A program made the position numbers and the translations under genes. This document shows positions 45,727 to 55,609 of a DNA stretch of 64,000 nucleotides, in pieces. Position 1 is the first letter of the stretch. Each line of letters begins with the position of its first letter. The notes under the pieces are model-generated. The model ran no database searches, was not told the DNA's origin, and was given only the letters and a program-made list of their open reading frames with translations. Origin of the DNA: JAIVJZ01 sp036386515 (GTDB taxonomy: Bacteria; Acidobacteriota; Blastocatellia; Pyrinomonadales; Pyrinomonadaceae); contig DASVVO010000052.1 in the NCBI GenBank assembly GCA_036386515.1, positions 206,719 to 270,718 of the forward strand, in the 5' to 3' direction.

Positions 45727-48414
45727 TCAATTAACCGTGTATTGCAGGGCGAGTCCTTCGAGCGTCATATTAGCGGCAATGGCGACGTGCGGGATCAGGA
45801 GATACTTCCAGGGCTTGCCGCCATACGTGAGAGCATGTTGGCTGGCTTGCCTGCACCACTTCACGGCCGCATCGCGCTTGGAGATCACTTCCGCGTCCGT
45901 CATTTGATTGGCGGCTTTCGGTTCAAGCATGTAAATGAGATTGCCCGTCTCGGCGACGAAATCGGGTTGATATTCGGGATGTTCCGCACCCCGCTTGTAG
46001 TAGATTTGAAACTGGCCTTTGGCCGGCCTGAACCATTTCAAACTTTCGCGCTCCAGAATCACGGCCAACTTGCGTTCCGGGTCGGATTGAAATTTTTGCA
46101 GTGGATACAAACAACGCTCGAAGCCGCCGAAGAGATACTTCGCCATGTTGCTCTTGTCGGGGGGCGCGACCCGGTAATCGCGCGGCGGCTCCGTAGCCGA
46201 CGCCGTGTAAGCGCTCGGCTTCAATTCCGTGAAGCCTTTGCTGACGACCACTTCATAGTCCACGGCCTCTTCCCAGAAATGCTCCTGCATCTGCGCGTGT
46301 ATGTAGCGGGCGATTTCTCGCTGGTGCAGGCGCAGCGTTCTTCTCGCGTCGTCTTCCGACAGGTAGCCCCTGAAATGCTGCACGGCCTGCCCTGCGAGGT
46401 CGTACAACAGGTCGGCGTGATCGTCGTAAGATATGTCGTCGAAATCAACCAGGCCGCTGACGATGTAATCTTCCGGCCTCGACTCCTCGCCGCCTTCCTC
46501 CCCAAGCCCCAAGACTTCCTGCTCGCCCGTCCTGAGAAACTGAATCCACAATTCATCGGAGGGGGCGGGATAATTGAGCGTGCCGAGTTCGAGCGTGAAC
46601 GGGCGGAATCCGGATTGCACGAAGCCCTTCGGCACGACGAGGATGCGTGGGATGTCTATCGTCTGCTCGATGACGAGTTCCGACGTTCTCGCGATCACGG
46701 CGGCGATGTCCGGCTGTTTCGAGACGCCTTCAAACTCCATCTGCGCGGGGCGGTATTGCGCTCTGACCTCTTTCAAAATCTCCGCCTGCACTTCCGGCTT
46801 TTGCAGAAAGCTCACGCCCGGCAATGTCTGCGGCCTGTTCTCGAACCGGCGGATCACGTCATAGGTAATCCGCGCCACTTTCCGTTCTTCCGGCGTCTGA
46901 AAGACTGGCGGCTCGCCGGCGGGCACAAGCGGCGCGTTCGGATTGGCGGAGTGCGCCGTTTGAATGCCGAGTTTCGTGGCAAGCTGCGATTGAGAAACCA
47001 CCGTCACGGTCTGCTCAAGCTGCTCCGTGTCCAGAATTACCTGTTGCAGGCGAATTTGCGAGTCCGGTTTATTGGCCTCTTCTATGATCTCCTGAAACTT
47101 GTCGTGCGCGATGATGTTCAGGCGGTCAACGGAAGCGACGCCGGTGCGCTTGCCGTACGGCAGACGCAGACCGCGCCCGATGGATTGCTCGATCAGGATG
47201 CGCGCATTGGCCGCGCGAAGCGGAACGATGGTGTAGAGGTTGGTTACGTCCCAGCCTTCCTTGAGCATGTTGACGTGGATGACGATCTCCGTCGGATCGT
47301 CCGCGTGCTCGACCTTCAAGAGGTCTTCCACCATCTTGTCCTCTTCCGCGCCCGTTCTGCTCGAATCCACTTGCAGCACCTTCTCCTTGTAACGCCCGTC
47401 AAAGAAAGCATCGGATTGAATGAGCTGCTTCAACCCGCTCGCGTGCGTCGTATCGCGTGCGATGACCAGGAGAAACGGTTTGACTATCTCGCTGCCGGTT
47501 TCGCGCGCGTAAGTCTCCAAGTCCACCCTCACACGTTCGTGCAGGCGAACGCCGTCTTCCAGCTTCAATTTTTCCAACTCGTCAACGGCCATTCCGGCGG
47601 GGTTGAAATTTTTGCGCGTGACGACGGCGGGTTCTTTGACGAAGCCGTCGGCCATGGCTTTGCCGAGCGGGTAATCGAGGATGACGTTCCTGAACGGGAC
47701 TGTGCCCCGGCTCGTCTCGACGAAGGGGGTGGCGGTCAGTTCCAAGCCCATGACGGGTTTCAGTTCGTTGATGGCGCGCACTCCGGCGGAGGCGCGGTAG
47801 CGGTGCGATTCGTCCATCAGGATGACCAGATCATTCATCCCGGCCAGGTAGTCGAAGTAACTTTCGCCGATGTATTCCGACAGGCGCTTGATGCGCGGGG
47901 AGCGGCCACCGCGCACTTCGGAGTTGATCTTCGAGATGTTGAAGATGTTGATTTTGCAGCGCAGCATCATGTCGAAGAGCGTGCCCGCGCTCTGTTCGTA
48001 GTTGTCGCCGGTGATGATGGCCGGGGCGTCCGTGGCAAATTCCGCGATGCCCTTGAAGACGTACTTCCGCGTGTTGGGCGTGAAGTCCGCGATCAGTTTG
48101 TTGTAGATGGTCAGGTTCGGCGCGAGGACGAAGAAGTTGTTCAGGCCGTGCGCGAGGTGCAGGTAGCTGATGAACGCGCCCATCAAGCGCGTTTTGCCGA
48201 CGCCCGTCGCCAGCGCGAAACAGAGTGAGGGAAACTCGCGCTCGAAATCCGTGACGGTCGGGAACTCGCTGTGAATGGCCGCGAGCGCGGCTTCGAGGTC
48301 AACGCCTTTGCGGGGCGGGACGATTTCCGTGATGCGGTCGAGGATTTCAAGCGAACGGCGTTGGGGCGGGCGCAAAGAGAGGCGTCCGGCGATGGAGTTG
48401 ACGAGACGGTTCAA
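45727..48414 (-). CDS. Type III restriction enzyme, Res subunit
   Basis: An 895-residue superfamily-2 helicase-nuclease. Walker A is FALATGVGKTRLMGAFI, the DEAD-like box LMDESHRYRAS, with MGLELTATP and the helicase motif VI QSIGRGLRLPYG. Near the C-terminus a PD-(D/E)xK nuclease core reads QPDFVAET then YMLEPKAANQ, so cleavage capacity looks intact. I start at TTG 48414: the stop of mod and this TTG overlap (TTGA), and GGAGGTGG lies five bases upstream. This predicts coupled translation with Mod, with which it forms the restriction complex. Confidence 0.87.
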   Translation of the reverse strand: MNRLVNSIAGRLSLRPPQRRSLEILDRITEIVPPRKGVDLEAALAAIHSEFPTVTDFEREFPSLCFALATGVGKTRLMGAFISYLHLAHGLNNFFVLAPNLTIYNKLIADFTPNTRKYVFKGIAEFATDAPAIITGDNYEQSAGTLFDMMLRCKINIFNISKINSEVRGGRSPRIKRLSEYIGESYFDYLAGMNDLVILMDESHRYRASAGVRAINELKPVMGLELTATPFVETSRGTVPFRNVILDYPLGKAMADGFVKEPAVVTRKNFNPAGMAVDELEKLKLEDGVRLHERVRVDLETYARETGSEIVKPFLLVIARDTTHASGLKQLIQSDAFFDGRYKEKVLQVDSSRTGAEEDKMVEDLLKVEHADDPTEIVIHVNMLKEGWDVTNLYTIVPLRAANARILIEQSIGRGLRLPYGKRTGVASVDRLNIIAHDKFQEIIEEANKPDSQIRLQQVILDTEQLEQTVTVVSQSQLATKLGIQTAHSANPNAPLVPAGEPPVFQTPEERKVARITYDVIRRFENRPQTLPGVSFLQKPEVQAEILKEVRAQYRPAQMEFEGVSKQPDIAAVIARTSELVIEQTIDIPRILVVPKGFVQSGFRPFTLELGTLNYPAPSDELWIQFLRTGEQEVLGLGEEGGEESRPEDYIVSGLVDFDDISYDDHADLLYDLAGQAVQHFRGYLSEDDARRTLRLHQREIARYIHAQMQEHFWEEAVDYEVVVSKGFTELKPSAYTASATEPPRDYRVAPPDKSNMAKYLFGGFERCLYPLQKFQSDPERKLAVILERESLKWFRPAKGQFQIYYKRGAEHPEYQPDFVAETGNLIYMLEPKAANQMTDAEVISKRDAAVKWCRQASQHALTYGGKPWKYLLIPHVAIAANMTLEGLALQYTVN

Positions 48415-50009
48415 CGGCCACCTCCGTCGCCGTTCCCGTTGAAGAGTGGCTGTTGGCCGGGCTTCGGCGGCGCCTGGGGGAGATTTTCCATCTTCAGGCT
48501 GTAATCGTCGTGTCCCCACTCGCAGCGTGAAAGCACCTGTTTGGGAATCTTCTTCACCGTCAGGTTAGGCCAGCGTTCGGGATTGCCGCGAAAGGAGAAA
48601 CAGAGGAGGAGCAGGCTTCTCTCCGCCCCGACCTCTTCGTTCAACCCGTCGAGTTGCGCCGCGCTCAGGCTTTGCGTCGTGACGTAGATAAAGTCGCGCT
48701 CGGTCGAATAGCCGTGCTGCCAGTAGATCGCATCGTTCGGCTGGTAGGTGAAGCCTTCGAGCTTGCACAGGGCTTCGGAGAGCATCGCGGGGTTATATTT
48801 CTCGTTGATGACCCAGTTGCCCCACCTGTCTTTTTCGAGCAGCGACGGCGCGAGATTGAAGTAGCGAAAGCCGCCGCCGCCCTGCCAGCCCGTCGCCGCC
48901 GTGACGCCGCCCGCGTCCGTGCCGTCAATAACTTTTCTGAGGCGCGGGACGATGTGCGTGTGGCAATGCTCGCCGTTCTCAATCAAAATCCAACGCCGCT
49001 TCATCTTGTGCGCGACCGCGCCAGTCGTGCCTGAGCCAGCGAAAGAATCGAGAACAAGGTCGCCGGGATTCGTAGATAATTCGATGATTCTTTTCAGCAA
49101 GGCTTCTGGCTTTTGACCATTGAAGTCAAGTCGCTCTTTGGACATTGAATTGATAACTTTTATATCTGTCCAAAGGTTTGAAATTGGTTGCCCCTTGTAT
49201 TCATCCAGATATATTTTTCTGTAAATACGTTGAGACTTATCTTCCGGGAAATAAAGTTTCCCCTCCGCGTCCCACTGTTCCATGAGTTCCCGCGAGATTG
49301 ACCAGCCGTTTGGTGGTGGAGCAAACCCGTTGTATTCGTACATCAAATTCGGGCGCGGATTAGGGCTGTTTATTGAAGTTTTGTAGTATCGCCTTCCGTT
49401 CTCGTCAACGCTGTTGAAGCGTTCGGCTATGTATTGTTGTGTGTTGTCATCGTCTAGTGAAAGTATAGGATAGATTTCACTTCCCTCGTTTTTTGCGTAC
49501 CAAAGGATAAAGTCAGTTACGTTGTTAAGACGATTGTTAGGGTTTGCGCTTCCCCCACGCCTTTTCCAAACAATATCATTGATGAAATTATTCCTGCCAA
49601 AAACTTCATCCATTAACACCCTAAGATAAGCCATTTCATTATTATCAATTTGGGCAAAAATGAAGCCATCTTCACACAGCAAACTACGAAGCAAGGCAAG
49701 CCTATCGCGTATCAACGACAGCCACAGCGAATGCTCTACGCTATCGTCGTAATGCTCAAATGCGCTCCCCGTGTTGTAAGGCGGGTCAATGTAGATGCAC
49801 TTCACCTTGCCCGCGAACTCCTGTTCCAGAGCCTTCAGAGCCAGCAGGTTGTCGCCGCAAATTACACGGTTGTCGAAGATGTCGTCCGCGCTCACACGAT
49901 GCGGCGCGTGGTAAGAGAGCGTGGCGTCTTCCAACAAGATGCGCGGCTCAAGGCGCGGGCGCACTTCCTTGTTAATCCAGGTCAGTTCGAGCTTCGGTTT
50001 CCTTGCCAT
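48411..50009 (-). CDS. Type III DNA methyltransferase, Mod subunit
   Basis: A 532-residue N6-adenine methyltransferase of the beta class: the catalytic motif DPPYN (IYIDPPYNTGSAF) precedes the SAM motif LDSFAGSGTTGAVA. The region between them, with lower G+C, is the target-recognition part and varies freely in such enzymes. It provides site recognition and self-protection for Res, which it overlaps by four bases. It starts two bases after the AIPR gene. Its recognition site cannot be predicted from sequence. Confidence 0.9.
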   Translation of the reverse strand: MARKPKLELTWINKEVRPRLEPRILLEDATLSYHAPHRVSADDIFDNRVICGDNLLALKALEQEFAGKVKCIYIDPPYNTGSAFEHYDDSVEHSLWLSLIRDRLALLRSLLCEDGFIFAQIDNNEMAYLRVLMDEVFGRNNFINDIVWKRRGGSANPNNRLNNVTDFILWYAKNEGSEIYPILSLDDDNTQQYIAERFNSVDENGRRYYKTSINSPNPRPNLMYEYNGFAPPPNGWSISRELMEQWDAEGKLYFPEDKSQRIYRKIYLDEYKGQPISNLWTDIKVINSMSKERLDFNGQKPEALLKRIIELSTNPGDLVLDSFAGSGTTGAVAHKMKRRWILIENGEHCHTHIVPRLRKVIDGTDAGGVTAATGWQGGGGFRYFNLAPSLLEKDRWGNWVINEKYNPAMLSEALCKLEGFTYQPNDAIYWQHGYSTERDFIYVTTQSLSAAQLDGLNEEVGAERSLLLLCFSFRGNPERWPNLTVKKIPKQVLSRCEWGHDDYSLKMENLPQAPPKPGQQPLFNGNGDGGGR

Positions 50010-50011
50010 AG

Positions 50012-51814
50012 TTATATTGTAGACGTTGTCGGCGGCGTTCCCGAACCGGCATTCGTAGAAGTCGCAGAAGCATTCCGCTGCGCGAGTCTTGCCAGTACGC
50101 CGTCGGCAAGCGGCTGTGCGTACAGCATATTACTGAAAATGGCGCGATAGCCTTTGACCTCACGCAGGGGTTCGGATTCGGCATAGATTAGCTCGGAAAG
50201 CTCGTTCGTCAATCTGGAAAGTATTTTCGTATCCCCATCCGAAAGCAGCACCTCAGGTTGCCGAACAATGCTCGGCGCTCTGTGCGCGACGAACGCCATA
50301 ACGAAATAACGACCGTGCCTGAAAAACATGCGACGCTGATATTCACTCTCCGCCTGTTCGCTCGCCGCCAGAATTCCATCTATAAAGCGATAGACACTGA
50401 CCATCCGATACATCCGCAGACCGGATAAAGTCCCGGCGAAGAGCTTTTTGTAAAGCGCGCTTTCACTGTCCCACAACCTTCCGACTTCCTTCTTCGCCGC
50501 GACCGTAAAGCTAATGGCATTATCAGGATTTCTGTAAGCCTCCCGCCCGACCTCAATACCGCTTAAGACCGGGAAAGAAAAACAGGCCAAAGCCATCGCC
50601 GCTTCTTCGAGCTTGAAGACATTAGCATGCGTCGTTAATGCTTCAACTGAGGGGCGGTAATGGTATTTGATGCCGGCGACTGCCAACTCCTTACGCAATC
50701 GTTCCTGTCTCGGATCAAGTCCGGCGAAATCAATGCCGCGCACAATATTCTGGTGATTGCGCGCATCGGTGACGCGAAAGGCGAAGTCATTCTCGTCCAC
50801 GCCGATCTCAATCACGGTGATGAGCACTCTGGCGTCGGGCGAAATCTCACCTGAGATGGATGCGTTGGCGATAGCCCCCGCCGTCTGTGCGCCGTTGACG
50901 ATGGAGACATTTCTCAGCACAAACCCGCAACGTTCACGCGTGCCCGTCGCGTCGATGATTTCATCAGCCACGGCCGTCAGACCGTTGTTCAGATAAAAGA
51001 AGTCGGCCGGTCTGCCTCTGACCGTCCTTTCAATGGCGGCGTTCACCCCGACGGAACCTAAATAGTGGCGCACGTTTCGTTCAAACAGGGCAGTCCCATA
51101 CGTGGAGACAAGTTCGGCGAGAGCGGCGGCACGTATCTGTCCGTACACCGCTTTCCGCGGCGACTTTACCAACCCCCAGTTTTCTAAATTGACATTAATA
51201 TTAACCGTCCCCGGTTGCTGTTCCGCCAGCAGCCAGTCGTAGATTTGCGAGATACCCGCCGGACGCCACGACATGCGTTCAGTCACGACGTTCATTTCAG
51301 TTTGCAGCCCATTTAGAGCATCCATAACATGGCGATGAAGTCCCTCGCCCAGAAAAGCCAACACCACTTCTATTTTTAAGCCGGGCGTGTCCAACGCTTC
51401 CTCAATCTCTTCAATACGATCTTGAAACGCTTGATTGAATTCTCCGAAACTCCGATTTTTCAAAGCCCTGATGCCATTAATGTATTTAAGACATTCGTCC
51501 AGAGAAAAAGAAGTTCCGGCGCGTTTGAACTTTGCCTGCACTATCAGAAGCCTGTTCCCGGCACGGTCAAGATAGAACGCATCAATGCCGCCATCGTTTG
51601 AGCCGTCCGTCAACGCACTGACCGCTGCCGCATCTTCAATATGGCAAGAGCCGACTAAAACATAGGCGGCTAAGCATCTGGAAAAGCGGTCGGTGTCGTG
51701 CTGATCTTCACGCCATCCCGCCCTGCTCTGAGTTTCGACTTTAAGCACGTGGGGAAAGAAGCGCTCGCGAAAAGCCGCCTCCAGCGCCGCGACCCGTTCA
51801 TCAGGTACGCTCAT
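50012..51814 (-). CDS. AIPR-family protein with nuclease-like N-terminus
   Basis: A 600-residue protein. The core FFYLNNGLTAV and SIVNGAQTAGAI are hallmarks of the abortive infection phage resistance (AIPR) family. The N-terminal part has DGGIDAFYLDRAGNRLLIVQ followed by AKF, which fits a PD-(D/E)xK nuclease fold of the Mrr kind (acid, acid, QxK). No membrane segment is seen. It sits between SNF2 helicase and Mod with four- and two-base gaps, so it should be made with the restriction complex. The role may be DNA cleavage or an abortive effector; this combination of position and family is not one I recognise from standard type III loci. Confidence 0.82.
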   Translation of the reverse strand: MSVPDERVAALEAAFRERFFPHVLKVETQSRAGWREDQHDTDRFSRCLAAYVLVGSCHIEDAAAVSALTDGSNDGGIDAFYLDRAGNRLLIVQAKFKRAGTSFSLDECLKYINGIRALKNRSFGEFNQAFQDRIEEIEEALDTPGLKIEVVLAFLGEGLHRHVMDALNGLQTEMNVVTERMSWRPAGISQIYDWLLAEQQPGTVNINVNLENWGLVKSPRKAVYGQIRAAALAELVSTYGTALFERNVRHYLGSVGVNAAIERTVRGRPADFFYLNNGLTAVADEIIDATGTRERCGFVLRNVSIVNGAQTAGAIANASISGEISPDARVLITVIEIGVDENDFAFRVTDARNHQNIVRGIDFAGLDPRQERLRKELAVAGIKYHYRPSVEALTTHANVFKLEEAAMALACFSFPVLSGIEVGREAYRNPDNAISFTVAAKKEVGRLWDSESALYKKLFAGTLSGLRMYRMVSVYRFIDGILAASEQAESEYQRRMFFRHGRYFVMAFVAHRAPSIVRQPEVLLSDGDTKILSRLTNELSELIYAESEPLREVKGYRAIFSNMLYAQPLADGVLARLAQRNASATSTNAGSGTPPTTSTI

Positions 51815-51818
51815 AAAG

Positions 51819-54689
51819 CTATGCCAGCCTCCATCGGATGGTGAATAAGGAATGGAGTTCGCTCTTTTGAGACAGCTTCCCTTCGATTTCGGTAATCAAT
51901 GCTCCGCGCTGCCGGTCTACTTCGTCTTGCGCGTCGAACAGCGTGCGGCGTTTCTGATTACGCAAAGATTCGAGGGCTTTAACCTGTTTCTGTCCGGCCA
52001 GTTTCTCTTCCAGCGTCAGCGCGGTTGTCGCCGCTCGTCGTGCTTCCTTGATCTGCCGGTCAATCTCCTTGATCTCGCGTTCCAGACCGAGCTTCAAGTC
52101 GTCCGCCCAGCCGTCGAGTTTGGCGGCCTCGGCCTCGAAATATTGCGCGTTGCGCTCGGACACCGAGCGTTGTATCGCCTGCTGCCGCTGCCGCGTGAGC
52201 GTCTCCAGCCGACCTGATACTTCGCCGGAAACCGCCGCCGCCGCTGCTCCGCTCTTTCCTGAAAGGGTAAACAGGCGGGAGGCTATCTCGGCATCCAGCG
52301 TTTGCCCCCCATCCGTCACGGCGGCAAACAGAAGATGGTCTTCCGTCTGCTCGAATGATTCGATGGTAAAGAGCGAGAGCGAAAGCCAGCCGGAGTTGCC
52401 CAAGAACGGCTCAAGAATGGTGATCTTCCCCGCGTGGTCTTTGTAATTGAACGATACCTCCGCGGGCGCAAGCGCGCGTGCGCGAGCCTGTGCCAACACC
52501 GCTTCAGCCAGCGGATGCTGCAAGCGATACAGGTGCGCCTCACCGCTGCGCCGCGGAAGTTCATACAAGCCTGACGGGATAGCGGCATCGAACTCCGGGA
52601 ACGGGTTGGACAGCAAACGAAACGCGCCGTCGCCGGGAAATTCGGCATTGCCGTTTAGTTCATGCCGGGTCAGTTCCATCAACAGTTGCTCGAAGCGACT
52701 GAGATTCGCTTTGGCAGCCGCGTCCCGTATTTTCAGCTTTTCACGCACTTCATCGTCGAAGTTTTCCAGTAAATTCTGACGAGTCCGTGTCATCGCCTCG
52801 CTGATCTCCTGACTCAACTCAAGCTGAAGCTGGTCGAAGGCGATCTGAATATCTTCATGTTGACGGCATCGTTGATAGATGTCTGCGATGCGCTTTTCAA
52901 AATCCACGCCGGAGCCGATCGCGCCCAGCACCTCATCGCTCGCGCCGAAGACGCCCTCGAAGAGTTTGAACTTTTCCGATAGCAGGTCAAACACCCGCTG
53001 GTCGGCTTCGTTCTTGCGGTTAAGGAAGTTGACGACGACGACATCATGCTGCTGCCCGTAACGATGACAGCGCCCGATGCGCTGTTCGATGCGTTGCGGG
53101 TTCCAGGGCAAGTCATAGTTCACCACCAGCGAGCAGAATTGCAGATTGATGCCTTCCGCGCCCGCTTCGGTGGCGATCATGATGCGCCCTTCCTCGCGGA
53201 AGTAATCCACTAAGGCCGAACGCATATCCGCCGTGCGCGAGCCGGTGAGGCGATCCGTGCCCTGGTGCCGACTGAGCCACGCCGCGTAAATCTTCTTTGA
53301 GCCTTCGTCCGTGTTAGAGCCGTTGAAGAGGACTATGCCCTCGGCATACGCACTATCGGCGAGCAGTCGTAACAGGTAGCTCTGTGTTCGCCGCGATTCG
53401 GTAAAGATGATGGCTTTCTGCGCCGCGCCGAGTTGTGAAGCCTTGGCAAACGCGATGCCGAGCGCCTTGAGCAGAGCGACGCCCTTGGCGTTGTGCTCAA
53501 TAGAAGTGGCAAGCCGGGTGAACTCATCCAGGTCGGCAATCTCCGCTTCGAGGGTGGCGCGGTTTGTATCGGAGAGCGGCACGAAGTCGGTCTCCTCATC
53601 CGTCCATTCTTCCGCCATTTCATCCAGAGCTTCGTAATCCTCGTCAAGCTCATCTTCAAGCGACTTTGTCGGCGTTTGCAGACGCAGCCGCTCTTTCAGA
53701 CGATTGGAAATGGAGGTGAGCGCGCCCGCGATGGCGAATGTCGAGGAAGCGAGCAGTTTGCGCAGAACAAGCGTCATCAATGAACGCTGACTGGCCGGGA
53801 GCGCCTGCAAGTTGTCCCGTTGCAAATACTCGGAGACCAGTGTGTACAAACGGTCTTCACTGGTGCCGGGCGTAAATTCTTCAACGAGCGGATGCCGTGC
53901 GGTAAACGGCACATAAGCCGTAACCTGTCGCCGCAGCGTGCGATGACAGATAGGCTTCAAACGATTTTTCAGCGTTTGAAAGGCTTGCTCCTGGCTCAGG
54001 CTGGCGAACTGCTCGCGGAAGCTTTTCACGTCGCCGAAGGTGTGCTCGTCAATAAAACTTACAAGGCCATAAAGTTCCAGCAACGAATTCTGGAGCGGAG
54101 TCGCCGTCAACAATAGTTTGTGCTTATCTTCGAGCGCGCGCTTGAGCGTGTTTGCAATGACGTTTGAAGGTTTATAGACATTGCGTAGCCTGTGAGCTTC
54201 ATCGATGACCACCAAATCCCACGGCGTGGCGTGAACGTCCTGCGCCTTGCTGCGCGCAAACTGGTAAGAGCAGATGACGACCGCATCTCCGATAGCAAAG
54301 GGGCGCGCGATTCCCTGCTTGACGGATTCTTTGTACGAGCGCGACTCAAGGATGGTGCAGGGGAGGAAAAATTTCTCGGTCAGTTCCTGATGCCACTGCT
54401 TGCGAAGATTTGAAGGCACGATGACCAGGGTTCGCCGCTTCCGCTCAGCCCATTTTTGAGAAATGACGAGTCCGGCCTCGATGGTCTTGCCCAGACCAAC
54501 CTCGTCCGCCAGTAACGCCCCTTTGGACAAAGGAGAGTTGAAGGCAAACAGCGCGGCGTCCACCTGATGCGGATTGAGATCAACCTGCGCGCTGGCAATC
54601 GCGCCCGCAAGCTTTTCAGCGCTGTTTGAGGCGTGGCGTTTGGTTAGCTCGTAGGCGAAGTATTTCGCATGGAAGTCGGTCAAATCCAT
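51819..54689 (-). CDS. SNF2/RapA-type helicase
   Basis: A 956-residue Swi2/Snf2-family DNA translocase. The ATP loop is LLADEVGLGKTIEAGLVISQ (residues about 59-78), with VVIDEAHRLRN, LLLTATPLQN and, in the second RecA domain, RIGRCHRYGQQHDVVVVNFL. The C-terminal 150 residues are a long charged coiled coil (VSERNAQYFEAEAAKLDGW), probably for partner binding. Helicases of this type head several defence operons. It is the first gene of the four-gene cluster and its spacing of four bases to the AIPR gene implies one transcript. Confidence 0.88.
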   Translation of the reverse strand: MDLTDFHAKYFAYELTKRHASNSAEKLAGAIASAQVDLNPHQVDAALFAFNSPLSKGALLADEVGLGKTIEAGLVISQKWAERKRRTLVIVPSNLRKQWHQELTEKFFLPCTILESRSYKESVKQGIARPFAIGDAVVICSYQFARSKAQDVHATPWDLVVIDEAHRLRNVYKPSNVIANTLKRALEDKHKLLLTATPLQNSLLELYGLVSFIDEHTFGDVKSFREQFASLSQEQAFQTLKNRLKPICHRTLRRQVTAYVPFTARHPLVEEFTPGTSEDRLYTLVSEYLQRDNLQALPASQRSLMTLVLRKLLASSTFAIAGALTSISNRLKERLRLQTPTKSLEDELDEDYEALDEMAEEWTDEETDFVPLSDTNRATLEAEIADLDEFTRLATSIEHNAKGVALLKALGIAFAKASQLGAAQKAIIFTESRRTQSYLLRLLADSAYAEGIVLFNGSNTDEGSKKIYAAWLSRHQGTDRLTGSRTADMRSALVDYFREEGRIMIATEAGAEGINLQFCSLVVNYDLPWNPQRIEQRIGRCHRYGQQHDVVVVNFLNRKNEADQRVFDLLSEKFKLFEGVFGASDEVLGAIGSGVDFEKRIADIYQRCRQHEDIQIAFDQLQLELSQEISEAMTRTRQNLLENFDDEVREKLKIRDAAAKANLSRFEQLLMELTRHELNGNAEFPGDGAFRLLSNPFPEFDAAIPSGLYELPRRSGEAHLYRLQHPLAEAVLAQARARALAPAEVSFNYKDHAGKITILEPFLGNSGWLSLSLFTIESFEQTEDHLLFAAVTDGGQTLDAEIASRLFTLSGKSGAAAAAVSGEVSGRLETLTRQRQQAIQRSVSERNAQYFEAEAAKLDGWADDLKLGLEREIKEIDRQIKEARRAATTALTLEEKLAGQKQVKALESLRNQKRRTLFDAQDEVDRQRGALITEIEGKLSQKSELHSLFTIRWRLA

Positions 54690-55609
54690 CAGATACTAAA
54701 TCCTTCCGTGGGCGACAAAGGATAAAGTGAAGCGTATCTGTTATCCCTTTTTGAAGCTTCTCAGGTCAGATATTGTTCCACGGCTGCGGCGGCAACCGGT
54801 CTGCCGCTTCGCTTTCCCTGAATCGGCGAAACAGTTTCTCCAGCCGTTCGCTTTGTCCCTTATTGAGTCCGGGCTTGTATTACTCCGTCATCGGTTTCCT
54901 CCCGGACGCCGAAGTAATGAGGCCAGGCCGCCTTACTTCTATGATCTCTCTTCAACGGACTGAGAGCTTATGCATCTCCAATCAATTTAATTCGATACCA
55001 TTTGCGACTCCACAGGTCAAGATTCACCGAAGCGCCTCTTAATGTCCAGGCAGCTATCTCGTTGTGACAACCATTGCCACTCTGGCAGCGGCTATCAAAC
55101 CCCACCGGGCAGTGACTTGATTCGGACAGATTAGCTGAAAGCAGAATTGGAGTCGGAGACATAAGTACGTGGGCGGGATCATTGCGGTAGATGAACCACA
55201 CAATAAAAAAGCCCGTGCCGGTGTTCAACACGCGCATGGGCTTTTTGCTTCAGAGTGAACTGTTCCACAGGCCGCGTTCGCCTGTTCGTCAACCCATTCG
55301 GCTCTCTCGTCGTCCTGACTGGCGGTATCACGCTAGCGACTCTGCCAGACCTTGATGTGCGGTATGACAAAAATGAATAACTTCTATTTTTTGCCATTTA
55401 CGACGACGCTGAATGGTCTGGTAGTTTTGTTTAAAACTGGCACTTGTATAAAGTCCGATTGGCTATAAAGTAGTTCACGATTCTGGTTACCGCACAGAGA
55501 AAGCGCTTAGGTATATGGCCCGGAATGTACCAATCAAAACCAGGATTCCGCAAAATCTTGTCATTGATTAATAGAGCGTTTAATTATCATTAAATACAAA
55601 CTAAACCCC
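54690..55609. other. Long intergenic region at a composition boundary
   Basis: This 920-base stretch upstream of the SNF2 gene has no gene I can support. Short reading frames are present on both strands but without recognised motifs. Base composition drops from G+C-rich to A+T-rich across it. It contains the strong bidirectional terminator at 55205-55246 and probably the promoter of the defence operon close to 54690. Confidence 0.6.
55205..55246. terminator. Bidirectional intrinsic terminator
   Basis: AAAAAGCCCGTGC at the left pairs with GCATGGGCTTTTT at the right with a single G-T position, around a 15-base loop that can itself pair (GTG with CAC). Reading either strand gives a G+C-rich stem and a run of T, so it can end transcripts from both sides. 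Confidence 0.8.

Noticed and set aside
45571..48228. An 885-codon plus-strand reading frame
   Set aside because: It lies entirely antisense to the Res gene, whose helicase and nuclease motifs are intact; the plus-strand translation is Arg/His/Asp-rich with no domain, typical of a G+C-rich shadow frame.
45727..54689. DISARM or BREX system
   Set aside because: There is an SNF2 helicase and a methyltransferase, but no DrmA, DrmB or PLD protein and no PglZ or BrxC-type ATPase; the Mod and Res genes are clearly type III.
54968..55397. Small minus-strand reading frames in the gap upstream of the SNF2 gene
   Set aside because: They have no recognisable motif, no good ribosome binding site, and one runs through the bidirectional terminator stem.
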